Source: Micromonospora luteifusca
Lineage (GTDB): Bacteria; Actinomycetota; Actinomycetes; Mycobacteriales; Micromonosporaceae
Reading direction: 5' to 3'
DNA: 64,000 nt
Assembly (NCBI RefSeq): GCF_016907275.1
Contig: NZ_JAFBBP010000001.1
Location: 558,001 to 622,000 of the forward strand
Of this stretch, positions 17,268-25,660 are shown one piece after another. A program made the position numbers and the translations under genes. How positions within the stretch are numbered: the first letter of the stretch is position 1; the number at the start of each line of letters is the position of its first letter. The notes under the pieces are model-generated. The model saw only the letters and a program-made list of their open reading frames with translations. It was not told where the DNA came from and ran no database searches.

Positions 17268-18854
17268 ATGTTGACCACGAAGAGATCCACCTTCTGGCAT
17301 CGCAGCGGGGCCCACCATCGACGCCGCCCGCTCCTCCGCCGCCTTCCGGCCGTCATCGCGGTCCTCGTCGCCCTGTCTCTCAACGCCCCACCGGCGTTCG
17401 CCGCCACCACGGCGACCGCGCCCGGCGGCACCGGGCCGGTCACCGGTTCGGTCGCCGGAAGCACCACCGGCGGGTGGAACGGCCGCATCGACTGGCGGGC
17501 GTGCTCGGACCAGGCCGACGATCCGGGTACGCGATGCGGCACCCTGCGCCTGCCCGTCGACTGGGCCCGACCGGGAGGGGAGACCTTCGAGCTGGCCCTG
17601 GCCCGCCGTCCCGCCGCCGACCCGGCCGCTCGCATCGGTGTCCTGGTCTTCAACCCCGGCGGCCCCGGCCTGTCCGGGGTGGACGTGGCGCTGACGGCCT
17701 CCAGCCAGCTCGGGCCGGACGTGCTGCGCCGCTTCGACATCGTCGGCTTCGATCCCCGGGGTACGGTCCGTAGCGCACCGGTGCGCTGCTCATCAGCGAT
17801 GTTGGCCCGGCACCCCTCGCTGGCACCCGCCAACGCGGCCGAGTTCGAGCGACTCCGCACCTACAACCGCCAGTTGCGCGAGGACTGCCGGGCGCAGAGT
17901 GGCCCACTGTTCGACCACATCGACAGTGTGAGCGTCGCGCGTGACACGGACGCCATCCGGGCGGCACTCGGGGAGCGGCAGCTCAGCTTCTACGAGTGGT
18001 CCTACGGCACCCTGATCGGGCAGGCGTACGCCGAGCTGTATCCCGACCGCGTCCGCGCACTGGCCATGGACAGCGTGATGGACCACAGCCAGGGGGTCGA
18101 AGGGTACTTCCGCAGCGGGGCGGCCAGTAACGAGGCCCTGTTCCACGAGTTCGTGACCTGGTGCGACCGGACCCCGAGCTGCGCACTGCACGGACGTGAC
18201 GTGCCGGCGCTGTACGACCGGCTGATGCGCCGTGCCGATGCCGGCACGTTGGTCGACGCGGGCACCGGCGCCACGCTGACCTGGTTCGAGCTTGGGTTCG
18301 CGACATTCGTCAACTTCTTCGACTCGACCTGGGCCGACCTCGCGAACATGCTTCTCGCGTTGGAGCGGGGCGAGGCCGCTGATCCCCCGCTGGCGTCTCC
18401 GATGGTGTCGGTCGACGGCGACGAGGAGCTGACCGAGTACGCCCTACCCGCGTTCTGCCAGGACTGGTCGCTGCCGGTCAACGGGTTCGCCGAGTGGAAC
18501 CGGTACCTGGAGCTGTCCCGTGCCGCGGCACCGCACCTGCGGGCCTCCCCGCTGGTCGTCCGCTTCGCCGCGATCTGCCTGGGCTGGACGGCGGTCAACC
18601 CGCAGCATTCGCTGCGGGTGCGGACGAGCACCCCGGTGCTGTTGCTCAACGGTCGCTACGACCCGGCCACCCCGTACGACGGGGCACAGCGGGTGGCGCG
18701 CCAACTCGGCACGCATGGCCGCCTCCTCACCTACGAGGGGTCCGGCCACGCCAGCTACCCACGCACGGAGTGCACCCGCAGTAGCGTCGACCGTTACCTT
18801 GTCGATCGAGTCTTGCCGCCGGCCGGCGCGAGCTGCCCGTCCGCCCCGGTCTGA
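17268..18854 (+). CDS. Secreted alpha/beta hydrolase, tripeptidyl aminopeptidase-like
   Basis: A 528-residue exported hydrolase of the actinomycete SlpD/SlpE/tripeptidyl aminopeptidase type (S33-like). The signal peptide has a basic start (HHRRRPLLRRL), a hydrophobic core (AVIAVLVALSL) and AFAAT as the likely cleavage region. The mature part shows FNPGGPGLSGVD (oxyanion region), a nucleophile elbow EWSYGT (S245), D465 in YDPATPYDG and H494 in GSGHASY, which complete the triad. The first elbow glycine is a tryptophan-preceded position (EWSYG rather than GxSYG). The ATG at 17268 was preferred to 17229 because the signal peptide then begins at a normal distance. It would release peptides from N-termini outside the cell. 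Confidence 0.88.
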   Translation: MLTTKRSTFWHRSGAHHRRRPLLRRLPAVIAVLVALSLNAPPAFAATTATAPGGTGPVTGSVAGSTTGGWNGRIDWRACSDQADDPGTRCGTLRLPVDWARPGGETFELALARRPAADPAARIGVLVFNPGGPGLSGVDVALTASSQLGPDVLRRFDIVGFDPRGTVRSAPVRCSSAMLARHPSLAPANAAEFERLRTYNRQLREDCRAQSGPLFDHIDSVSVARDTDAIRAALGERQLSFYEWSYGTLIGQAYAELYPDRVRALAMDSVMDHSQGVEGYFRSGAASNEALFHEFVTWCDRTPSCALHGRDVPALYDRLMRRADAGTLVDAGTGATLTWFELGFATFVNFFDSTWADLANMLLALERGEAADPPLASPMVSVDGDEELTEYALPAFCQDWSLPVNGFAEWNRYLELSRAAAPHLRASPLVVRFAAICLGWTAVNPQHSLRVRTSTPVLLLNGRYDPATPYDGAQRVARQLGTHGRLLTYEGSGHASYPRTECTRSSVDRYLVDRVLPPAGASCPSAPV

Positions 18855-18896
18855 GCCATCGTCTCGTCCGGACGAGCGTCGACGACAACGTGACAC

Positions 18897-18937
18897 CCGG
18901 GTCGGCGCCGAGGCTGAGGGCCTCGGCGCCGACCCGG
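18897..18937. terminator. Strong bidirectional hairpin between convergent genes
   Basis: A perfect 17-bp GC-rich stem (arms 18897-18913 and 18921-18937) with a 7-nt loop lies 42 bp after the hydrolase stop and 30 bp from the stop of the convergent gene. Its position fits a shared transcription terminator. Confidence 0.7.
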
Positions 18938-18966
18938 CGTTCGCTGGCGGATCGTCTGCGTGGGCT

Positions 18967-20133
18967 TCAGGTGCAGCGCCACACCAGTGGTCGGTACCCC
19001 TGGTTCTCGTACACCGCACCGACGACGGTCAGGCCGTCGTCACTGATCCCATTGGCCGTGTACGTGCCCGCCTCGGTCGCTCGGACGTCGGGCCGGCCCG
19101 GCAACCTGCGGGATGTGCCGTCCGGGGAGACGACGAGCGGCGCACCGTCGCCGACCAGCACGTCACCGTTGCCGGCGATCCCGGCCGCCCCGGGAAACGG
19201 CAGCAGGCTCGCCGCCCCGGTCGTGAGCTCCCACCGCACCGGCAGCATCTGCACGGCACCGCCCTTGTCGGCACCGGGGACCATGCCGACAGCCCAGTTG
19301 CCGTGCGCCGAGTCGACCGAGGCGTGCGGGTAGCCGTCGGGCAACGCGAGGGCCTTCCCCGTCCCCTGCGGCGTCCACCGGTAGGGCAGTTGGCCCATCG
19401 TGCCGACGACCGTGCCGTCCTCGGTGATCCCGGTCGCGGTGGATCCCGCCTGGCCGATCAACCGGTACTCCTGCGGGTGGTTCACCGACCACAGCACGGC
19501 GTGGTGCGAGTCGTTGGCACCCCTGGCCGTGCCGGCGATGTCGCCTCGGCCATTGACCGCGTGCACGAGGACCGCGTCGTAGCCGGGCGGGGTGGCCAGG
19601 AGACGCAGCGTCCCATTCCGGTAGACCCAGCCGGTGCCGTCGCCGTTGGTGCCGATCACGTACCCGTCCGCGTTGACCGCGTTCCCATGCCGCACGGCGG
19701 CCGGCAGGACAGTTGCCTGGCCGTCGGTCCAGAGCACGACCCGTCCGTCCTCGTTGCCGGTACCGATCTCACCGACGATGTGTCGCCCGGTGGGGTCGAC
19801 GCCGATCGCCACCGCGACCGGTCCGTGGATCGGCTGCGGCAGCCACGACGCCTCGCAGGTGAGCGACGCAGCCGGGGCGGTCGACGTGCTCACGGTCGGT
19901 GATGCCGCGAGGGCCGGCGCTGCCGGAGCGGGCTCTCTGGCGACCCCGCCGAACTGGACGGCGCCCACGACGCCGAGCCCGGCCAGCACCGTCGCCGCGG
20001 CGGCACCGCTGGCGCGGCGGCGCTGTCGGCGACGCCGGCCGTCGCGGATCGCGCGGCCCACGTCGACTCCCGGCTCGGGAACCGGCGCCGAGCGCAGCAG
20101 TTCGGTGATTCGCTGGTCATCCAACAAGGTCAT
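18967..20133 (-). CDS. Membrane-anchored partner of ECF sigma factor with extracellular repeat domain
   Basis: A 388-residue protein. About 40 cytoplasmic residues (LLRSAPVPEPGVDVGRAI, GRRRRQRRRAS) precede one membrane segment (AAAATVLAGLGVVGAV), a Pro/Ala/Ser/Thr linker and an extracellular domain of six or seven short repeats with a hydrophobic-Trp pattern (VVLWTDG, GWVYRNG, AVLWSV, YRWTPQG, VRWEL, PLVWRC). The repeats resemble HAF-type beta-propeller blades with AVNADGYVIGT-like turns. The ATG overlaps the sigma factor stop (ATGA), so this is probably its anti-sigma or signal-sensing partner. The second sigma pair at 56.8-58.1 kb has the same layout with a different outer domain. No zinc anti-sigma motif is seen. 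Confidence 0.75.
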   Translation of the reverse strand: MTLLDDQRITELLRSAPVPEPGVDVGRAIRDGRRRRQRRRASGAAAATVLAGLGVVGAVQFGGVAREPAPAAPALAASPTVSTSTAPAASLTCEASWLPQPIHGPVAVAIGVDPTGRHIVGEIGTGNEDGRVVLWTDGQATVLPAAVRHGNAVNADGYVIGTNGDGTGWVYRNGTLRLLATPPGYDAVLVHAVNGRGDIAGTARGANDSHHAVLWSVNHPQEYRLIGQAGSTATGITEDGTVVGTMGQLPYRWTPQGTGKALALPDGYPHASVDSAHGNWAVGMVPGADKGGAVQMLPVRWELTTGAASLLPFPGAAGIAGNGDVLVGDGAPLVVSPDGTSRRLPGRPDVRATEAGTYTANGISDDGLTVVGAVYENQGYRPLVWRCT

Positions 20134-20642
20134 CTCGAATTCCTCCCGGCCATCTCGGTAACGGCGAGCACCTGGCGGATCGCCACCAGCGCACGAGCCG
20201 TCTGCGACTTCACGTTGCCTTCGGAGCAGCCCATCGCCGCAGCCGTGTCGGTCAGCGACAGATCACACAGAAACCGCAGGACAAGTACGGTTCGCTGGCC
20301 GCGGGGAAGATGGGCAAGCGCGGCGACCAGGCTGTCCCGCTCGGCCACCTCGTCGTGTGGCGTGACCGGCCGCTCCGGCTCCGGTGTCGACCCGAACAGC
20401 CGGACCTTCGCCCAGCTCAACCGCTTCTCGTCGACGAGCTTGTGGACCAGCATCCGGTGCACGTACGCGTCGACGTTGTCGGCCCGGCTGACCTTGCGCC
20501 AGTTCACGTACAGCGCGGTGATCGTCTGCTGCACGACGTCGTCGGCCAAATGGGCGTCGCCGCACATCAGGAACGCGGTCCGATGCAGGCTCGGCAGTCG
20601 CGCGGAGACGTACTCCACGAACTCCCGCTCGCCATCAATCAT
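20130..20642 (-). CDS. SigE-family ECF RNA polymerase sigma factor
   Basis: A 170-residue ECF sigma factor of the actinobacterial SigE family. Region 2 is RTAFLMCGDAHLADDVVQQT followed by the core-binding and -10 recognition segment (ALYVNWRKVSRADNVDAYV). Region 4 is AHLPRGQRTVLVLRFL with the helix-turn-helix LSLTDTAAAMGCSEGNVKSQ. It directs RNA polymerase to a small regulon in response to an envelope signal. It is translationally coupled to the membrane partner downstream. Start ATG 20642; the membrane protein gene at 20865 is divergent. Confidence 0.92.
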   Translation of the reverse strand: MIDGEREFVEYVSARLPSLHRTAFLMCGDAHLADDVVQQTITALYVNWRKVSRADNVDAYVHRMLVHKLVDEKRLSWAKVRLFGSTPEPERPVTPHDEVAERDSLVAALAHLPRGQRTVLVLRFLCDLSLTDTAAAMGCSEGNVKSQTARALVAIRQVLAVTEMAGRNSR

Positions 20643-20864
20643 TGAGGCTCCCTCCTCCGCACCCTCGACGGGTCCGGACGACCGTCAGGTTGCGTCGACG
20701 CCGAGGTACGGCGGGGTGCCAGAGCAGCGCCGGTGACCGTAGCACCGCTGACCTGCCGGAGAACGTTCTGTCCTCGCCGTGGAGAGCAGGTTCCCCCCTG
20801 CGAGGGAGCGTCTTCCCCTGTCGGCGGGGGCCGCCCGCCGCGGCGCAGCGGAAGGATCAGGTGC

Positions 20865-21800
20865 ATGACGACATCGGCATCGACCGCTCGTAGGAGCAGC
20901 CGGGGCCTGACGTACGCGGTGCTCGGCTGGGCTGTGGCATACGGGGGCGTGCGTCTGGCGTGGACCATCGGTGGAGCCCCGGAGTTCCGGCAGTTCGGGT
21001 CGGACCTGCTGGGGTTCACCGGCTGGTGGTCGGTGGCGTTGTGCGTGGCCGCGGGTGCGGTGGCGGTCGCCCTGGAGCGGGTGCCGGCGTGGCGGCCGGC
21101 GCTCGCAGGAGTCGCCTGGACGGTTGCCGGTGCGCTGGTCGCGGCGGCGGCGATCCTGCTGCCGGAGTTGGTGGGCTTCCTGTTCTTCACGGTCGGCCCG
21201 TACTTCGAACCGATTGCGTTCGCCAGCCGGCTCGGTTGTGTCACCGGAGCGATCCTGCTCGCCCTGGCCACAGCGCGGTATCAGCGACGTACCCGGGGTG
21301 GCTGTCCGGACTGCTGCCGGACAGTCACCCCGGGTACGCGACGCGCAGCACCCGCGCGGTGGGCGTGGTGGGCCGCGTACGCCGCGGTAGCCGGCCTCGT
21401 CACCCGCTTCGCGGCTCAGGTCGTGGTGGGCTTCGACGGTCTCACGCACGACGCATCCGTGATCGGGTTGGAGATCGGTCTGTTGCTGGCCGGGGTGCTG
21501 TTGCCGCTGGCACTCGTACACCGCTGGGGTGAGATCTGGCCGGGGTGGGTGCCGCTGCTCGCCGGCCGGACGATCCCTCGGCTGGTGTTGCTGGTGCCCG
21601 GCTTCGGGCTCGGGGCGGGCATCGTGGCCTACTTCGGCATGGGGATGGTGCAGTTGCTGTCCGGATCGGTCAGCCAGTTCTCCGACGCGTTCCTCTGGGT
21701 GGCGCTGTCGGCGTACTGCGTCCTGGGGCTCGGCCTCCTCGTGGGGTCGAGCGACTACCACCTGCGTACCCGCGCCGCGTGCACGGCCTGCGGCCGGTGA
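20865..21800 (+). CDS. Polytopic membrane protein with internally repeated halves ending in Cys motifs
   Basis: A 311-residue membrane protein with about eight hydrophobic segments. ATG 20865 follows GGAAGG. The protein looks like two related halves: each begins with a helix rich in Trp/Tyr/Ala (GWAVAYGGVRLAW and WWAAYAAVAGLVTRF), and each ends in a similar soluble motif, YQRRTRGGCPDCCR at about residue 140 and YHLRTRAACTACGR at the C-terminus. The CxxC pairs could bind a metal or be redox-active. No family is recognised. It is divergent from the ECF sigma operon and may belong to its regulon. Confidence 0.8.
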   Translation: MTTSASTARRSSRGLTYAVLGWAVAYGGVRLAWTIGGAPEFRQFGSDLLGFTGWWSVALCVAAGAVAVALERVPAWRPALAGVAWTVAGALVAAAAILLPELVGFLFFTVGPYFEPIAFASRLGCVTGAILLALATARYQRRTRGGCPDCCRTVTPGTRRAAPARWAWWAAYAAVAGLVTRFAAQVVVGFDGLTHDASVIGLEIGLLLAGVLLPLALVHRWGEIWPGWVPLLAGRTIPRLVLLVPGFGLGAGIVAYFGMGMVQLLSGSVSQFSDAFLWVALSAYCVLGLGLLVGSSDYHLRTRAACTACGR

Positions 21801-21870
21801 CAGCGCCGATCATCCTGCGGCGTGCTCACCCTCTGAACACGCCTGCGCGGCCATGCGCACGGCCGCCGTC

Positions 21871-21901
21871 GCGGGAGCCTCAGCCACACGCTGGGGCTCC
21901 C
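21871..21901. terminator. Hairpin between convergent membrane protein and dehydratase genes
   Basis: Arms 21871-21883 and 21889-21901 pair over 13 bp (one G-T pair) around a 5-nt loop. The hairpin lies in the 142-bp gap between the stops of the two convergent genes, so it could end transcription from both sides. Confidence 0.6.
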
Positions 21902-21942
21902 GCTCGGCGGCGGGCAGATGGTCCTCGTAGGTCGTGCGGCGG

Positions 21943-23670
21943 TCAGTGTGAGTGGCGGGGCACGGCACTGCCGCTGCCACCGACGAGGAAGTCGAGGTCC
22001 GCGCCCTCGTCGGCCTGGAGCACGTGCTCGCTGTAGAGCCGCGTCCATCCCCGCTCGGCCACCACCGGTGGTGGCTGCCAGGCGGCGCGGCGTTCCGCGA
22101 GTTCCACGTCGCCGACCAGGAGCTCCAACTGCCGAGTCGGGACGTCGACCCGGACCAGGTCTCCGGTACGCACCAGTGCGAGCGGGCCGCCCACGGACGC
22201 CTCCGGAGCCACGTGCAGGATGCAGGTGCCATACCCGGTGCCACTCATCCGGGCGTCGGAGATCCGCACCATGTCGGTGATGCCGTCGGCGAGCAGCCGC
22301 CGCGGCATGGGCACGTTACCCACCTCCGGGAAGCCCGGGTAGCCGCGAGGACCGGCGTTTCGTACCACGATCACCGTGTCGGGTGTGACATCGAGGTCCG
22401 GATCGTCGGCCGCGACGACGTAGTCCTCGATCCGGTCGAAGACGAGCGCCGGGCCGGTGTGCTTGAGGAGGTGAGACGAGGCCGCGGAGACCTTCAGTAC
22501 CGCCCCGGACGGCGCGAGTGACCCGCGCAGCACCACGGTGCCCGAACCGGCGGGTTGGAACGGTTCGGCGAAGGTGCCGATGACGTCCCGGTTCCAGCAC
22601 TGGGCGCCGCTGATGTTGTCGGCCACACTGTTCCCGCTGACGGTGACGTGGTCCAGGTGCAGCAGCGGGGCGATCTCCTTCATCACCACCGGAACGCCGC
22701 CCGCGTAGGCGAAGTCCTCCATCAGGTACGCCCCGGACGGCATCAGGTTGACGAGCATGGGCACGTCGGCGGTGAGGGTGTCGAAGTCCTCCAGCGACAG
22801 CGGGACGCCGAGGCGTCCGGCAATCGCGAGCAGGTGTACGACGGCGTTGGTTGAGCCCCCGATCGCGGCGTTGACCCGGATGGCGTTCTCGAACGCATCC
22901 CGGGTCAACACCGTGGACAGTCGTTGGTCCTGTTCGACCATGGTGACGATCCGGCGGCCGGCGGCCTGCGCGAGCGCATACCTCCGCGAGTCGACCGCCG
23001 GTACGGCGGCCGCTCCCGGCAGTTGCACACCCAACGCCTCCGTCACGCAGGCCATCGTCGACGCGGTACCCATGGTCATGCAGTGACCCCGGCTGCGGGA
23101 CATGCCGACCTCGGCCTCCGAGCAGTCCGCGGCGGTCATCCGACCGGCGCGCATCTCCTCGGTGAAGCGCCAGACGACGGTGCCAGACCCGATGTCCTGG
23201 CCACGGAACTTGCCGTTGAGCATCGGCCCGCCAGTGATCATCAGAGTCGGCAGGTCGACGCTCGCCGCGCCCATCAGCAGGCCCGGGGTGGTCTTGTCAC
23301 AGCCGGAGAGCAGGACCACCCCGTCGAGCGGGTTGGCTCGGACCAGTTCCTCCAACTCCATCGCCAGCAGATTGCGGTAGAGCATGGTGGTGGGCCGCAT
23401 GAGGGGCTCGCCCAGGCTCATCGCGGGGAACTCCAGCGGCAGGCCACCGCTCTCCCACACACCCCGCTTCACCGATTCGGCCAGGTCGCGCAGGTGGGCG
23501 TTGCAGGGTGTCAGCTCCGACCAGGTGGTGGCGATGCCGATCACCGGTCGCCCGTCGAAGACGTCGTCCGCGAACCCCTGATTGCGCATCCAGGACCGAT
23601 GGATGAACCCGTTGCGGCCCTCCGCACCGAACCACTGCTCGCTGCGCAATGGCCGATTCGTCGTCGACAT
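21943..23670 (-). CDS. IlvD/Edd-family dehydratase, probable sugar acid (pentonate) dehydratase
   Basis: A 575-residue iron-sulfur dehydratase of the IlvD/Edd family. Iron-sulfur cysteines are visible in LTPCNAHL, LSGCDKTTPG and RGHCMTMGTASTMA; the nearby IGGSTNAVVHLLAIAGR, NLMPSGAYLMEDF and ISDARMSGTGYGTCILHV are family blocks. The branch with FIHRSWM near the N-terminus contains aldonate dehydratases (L-arabinonate, D-xylonate and similar) rather than the isoleucine-valine enzyme. ATG 23670 has GAGAGG 7 nt upstream. It is the last gene of a SBP-permease-permease-dehydratase set, in a locus with arabinofuranosidase and semialdehyde dehydrogenase genes. Dehydration of a pentonate to a 2-keto-3-deoxy acid is the likely step. 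Confidence 0.88.
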   Translation of the reverse strand: MSTTNRPLRSEQWFGAEGRNGFIHRSWMRNQGFADDVFDGRPVIGIATTWSELTPCNAHLRDLAESVKRGVWESGGLPLEFPAMSLGEPLMRPTTMLYRNLLAMELEELVRANPLDGVVLLSGCDKTTPGLLMGAASVDLPTLMITGGPMLNGKFRGQDIGSGTVVWRFTEEMRAGRMTAADCSEAEVGMSRSRGHCMTMGTASTMACVTEALGVQLPGAAAVPAVDSRRYALAQAAGRRIVTMVEQDQRLSTVLTRDAFENAIRVNAAIGGSTNAVVHLLAIAGRLGVPLSLEDFDTLTADVPMLVNLMPSGAYLMEDFAYAGGVPVVMKEIAPLLHLDHVTVSGNSVADNISGAQCWNRDVIGTFAEPFQPAGSGTVVLRGSLAPSGAVLKVSAASSHLLKHTGPALVFDRIEDYVVAADDPDLDVTPDTVIVVRNAGPRGYPGFPEVGNVPMPRRLLADGITDMVRISDARMSGTGYGTCILHVAPEASVGGPLALVRTGDLVRVDVPTRQLELLVGDVELAERRAAWQPPPVVAERGWTRLYSEHVLQADEGADLDFLVGGSGSAVPRHSH

Positions 23671-23757
23671 CAGCACACCTCTCTGTCACTCGTTCTGCCG
23701 CGGGGTGAGCGGCGATCAATATGCGCGTGGTGGATTGGCTGGTGGCACGAGCGTGAC

Positions 23758-24642
23758 CTACCTGAGGCCTCCGACGGAGAGTCCGCCGCGCCAGTGACGT
23801 TGGAGGCTGAAGAACGCGATGATCAGTGGGATCACGGACACGAGTGAGCCCAGGATGATGAGGCTCCACAGGGAAGTGGTTCCCGCGTTGTTCGCGGACG
23901 CGATGCCCTGCCAGAGGCCGAGGCCGACGGTGACGGGAAAGAGCCGGTTGTCGGAGAGCATGGCCAGGGGCAGGAAGTAGTTGTTCCAGGAAGCCACGGC
24001 CGACAGGAGAAGCACGGTGACCACCGCGGGGCGCATCAGTGGGAGGGCGATCTGGATGAACGTGCGGACCTCCCCCGCTCCGTCGACCCGCGCCGCGTCG
24101 AGGAGCTCGTCAGGGACCGCGTCGCGTGCGTAGACGTGCATCAGGTAGACGCCGAACGGGTTGAGCAGCGACGGGAGGATCACCGCCCAGACCGTGTTCG
24201 TCAGGCCGAGCCGGCTGAACAGGATGAAGGTCGGAATGACCAGGGCGGTGGCGGGCACCATCAACGCGCCGAGCACGATCGCGAAGCTGAAGCGCCGGGC
24301 GGCGAACCGGTACTTGGCGAACCCGTAGCCGGCCATGACCGCCAGGACCGTGGCACCGATTCCGCCGGCGATGGCGTACAGCGTCGAGTTGAGCATCCAC
24401 CGGAGGTAGATGCCACCGTCGTAGGTGAACAGCTGCTTGAGGTTGCCGATGTAGTCGATCTGGTCGGTGAACCACAGGGTGTTACCGCCACCGAACAGGC
24501 CCGGCGCGTCCTTGGAGCTGTTGACGATGACCCACCAGAAGGGCACGAGGAAATAGATCACCAGGAAGCCGAGGAGGATCTGCAGAGGGAGATAGCGTTG
24601 CGGTCGGCGGGCGCCTGCGCGGACGCTGGTGCGGTCAGTCAT
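23758..24642 (-). CDS. Carbohydrate ABC transporter permease (MalG type)
   Basis: A 294-residue inner-membrane permease with six hydrophobic segments and the EAA loop that contacts the ATPase (DELLDAARVDGAGEVRTFIQIALPLMRP region, about residues 190-217). It is a CUT1-type subunit: the N-terminus is short (YLPLQILLGFLVIYFLVPFWWV) and the C-terminus ends in FSLQRHWRGGLSVGGLR-like sequence typical of MalG partners. Its ATG overlaps the upstream permease stop (ATGA). No ATPase gene is in the cluster, so a shared MsiK-like ATPase elsewhere is expected, as is usual in actinomycetes. Confidence 0.93.
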   Translation of the reverse strand: MTDRTSVRAGARRPQRYLPLQILLGFLVIYFLVPFWWVIVNSSKDAPGLFGGGNTLWFTDQIDYIGNLKQLFTYDGGIYLRWMLNSTLYAIAGGIGATVLAVMAGYGFAKYRFAARRFSFAIVLGALMVPATALVIPTFILFSRLGLTNTVWAVILPSLLNPFGVYLMHVYARDAVPDELLDAARVDGAGEVRTFIQIALPLMRPAVVTVLLLSAVASWNNYFLPLAMLSDNRLFPVTVGLGLWQGIASANNAGTTSLWSLIILGSLVSVIPLIIAFFSLQRHWRGGLSVGGLR

Positions 24643-25583
24643 CAGAGGAAACTCCTCCGCTTGCGGGTGAAGAACAGGAAGGCGTACACGCAGATGAAGA
24701 CGATTCCGCCGAGTGCGAACGAGATCGCCGACCCGTAGTTGAAGTTGGCGAGCGAGAACGCCTGTTGGTACGCGTACATGTTGGGGGTGAAGTCCGACCC
24801 GATCGTGCCGGCGGCGAGGAATCGCAGGATCTGCGGCTCGTTGAAGAACTGCAGCGTGCCGATCAGCGAGAAGACCAGGATCAGGATCAGCGCGGGCGCG
24901 ATCAGCGGGATCTTGATCCGCGTCGCGACCTGCCATCGTCCGGCGCCGTCCATCCGGGCGGCCTCGTAGAGCGTCGGATCGACCCCCTGCAACGCGGCGT
25001 ACAGGATGATCATGTAGTAGCCGGCCCACTGCCAGGTGACGACGTTGAGCAGGCCGTAGAAGATCAGGTCGCTGCTCAGGAAGTCGGGTGCGGTGGCACC
25101 GAACAGCCCGAAGATGTCGGTGAGCGGGCCGAAGCCCTTGCTGTAGAGGAACCCCCACATCACCGCGCCGATGACGGTGGGGATCGCGTAGGGAAGAAAG
25201 ATCATCAGGCGGGAGAAGCGAGCGAACAGGGTGGTCACCGCGTCCAGAATGAGGGCCAGCGCGAGCGCGATGACGATCTGCAGCGGGATGGAGACGAGCG
25301 AGAAGCGGATGACGAACCACGCCCCGGACAGGAAACTCGGGTCGGTGAACGCCTTCACGTAGTTGTCGAAGAGGACGAAGCTGGTGCCGCCGATCAGCTT
25401 CTTCTGAAAGAGACTGAGGTACAGCGCGTATCCCAGCGGCGCGATGAGGAACGCCAGGAAGACGACCCCGAATGGCCCGACGAAGAGCCATCCCATCAGG
25501 TGCTCGCGGAGGTGCACTTTGCCGCGGATCTTGCGCGACTCATTGTGAGCACGCGGTGCGCGCTTCTCGGTTACGAGTGTCAT
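24642..25583 (-). CDS. Carbohydrate ABC transporter permease (MalF type)
   Basis: A 313-residue permease of the CUT1 sugar importer family with six membrane helices. The EAA loop is LYEAARMDGAGRWQVATRIKIPL at about residue 200. The N-terminus is cytoplasmic and basic (HNESRKIRGKVHLREH) before the first helix (GWLFVGPFGVVFLAFL). ATG 25583 is preceded by GGAGACC. It forms the membrane channel with the next gene and receives substrate from the lipoprotein encoded upstream. Confidence 0.93.
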   Translation of the reverse strand: MTLVTEKRAPRAHNESRKIRGKVHLREHLMGWLFVGPFGVVFLAFLIAPLGYALYLSLFQKKLIGGTSFVLFDNYVKAFTDPSFLSGAWFVIRFSLVSIPLQIVIALALALILDAVTTLFARFSRLMIFLPYAIPTVIGAVMWGFLYSKGFGPLTDIFGLFGATAPDFLSSDLIFYGLLNVVTWQWAGYYMIILYAALQGVDPTLYEAARMDGAGRWQVATRIKIPLIAPALILILVFSLIGTLQFFNEPQILRFLAAGTIGSDFTPNMYAYQQAFSLANFNYGSAISFALGGIVFICVYAFLFFTRKRRSFL

Positions 25584-25617
25584 CTTGGTCTCCGGGACGT
25601 GGACGCCGACGGTCGAG

Positions 25618-25654
25618 GGGTGGGCCGGCCGCCCAGTGCCGGCGCGGCCCACCC
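25618..25654 (-). other. Intercistronic hairpin between binding-protein and permease genes
   Basis: A 10-bp perfect stem (GGGTGGGCCG at 25618-25627 and CGGCCCACCC at 25645-25654) sits between the substrate-binding protein stop (25661) and the first permease start (25583). In sugar importers such a structure usually stabilises or terminates the binding-protein message, giving more lipoprotein than permease. A similar hairpin is at the same place in the second importer (42957-42994). Confidence 0.55.
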
Positions 25655-25660
25655 ATTCGG

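Noticed and set aside
14973..17318. 781-codon frame opposite the SARP regulator
   Set aside because: It is the reverse frame of the coding strand of a clear SARP/NB-ARC/TPR gene; its translation has Arg/Gly-rich shadow composition and no domain.
23758..25491. 577-codon frame running through both permease genes
   Set aside because: Only its last 294 codons are a protein (MalG-type permease); the first part is the wrong frame of the MalF-type gene.
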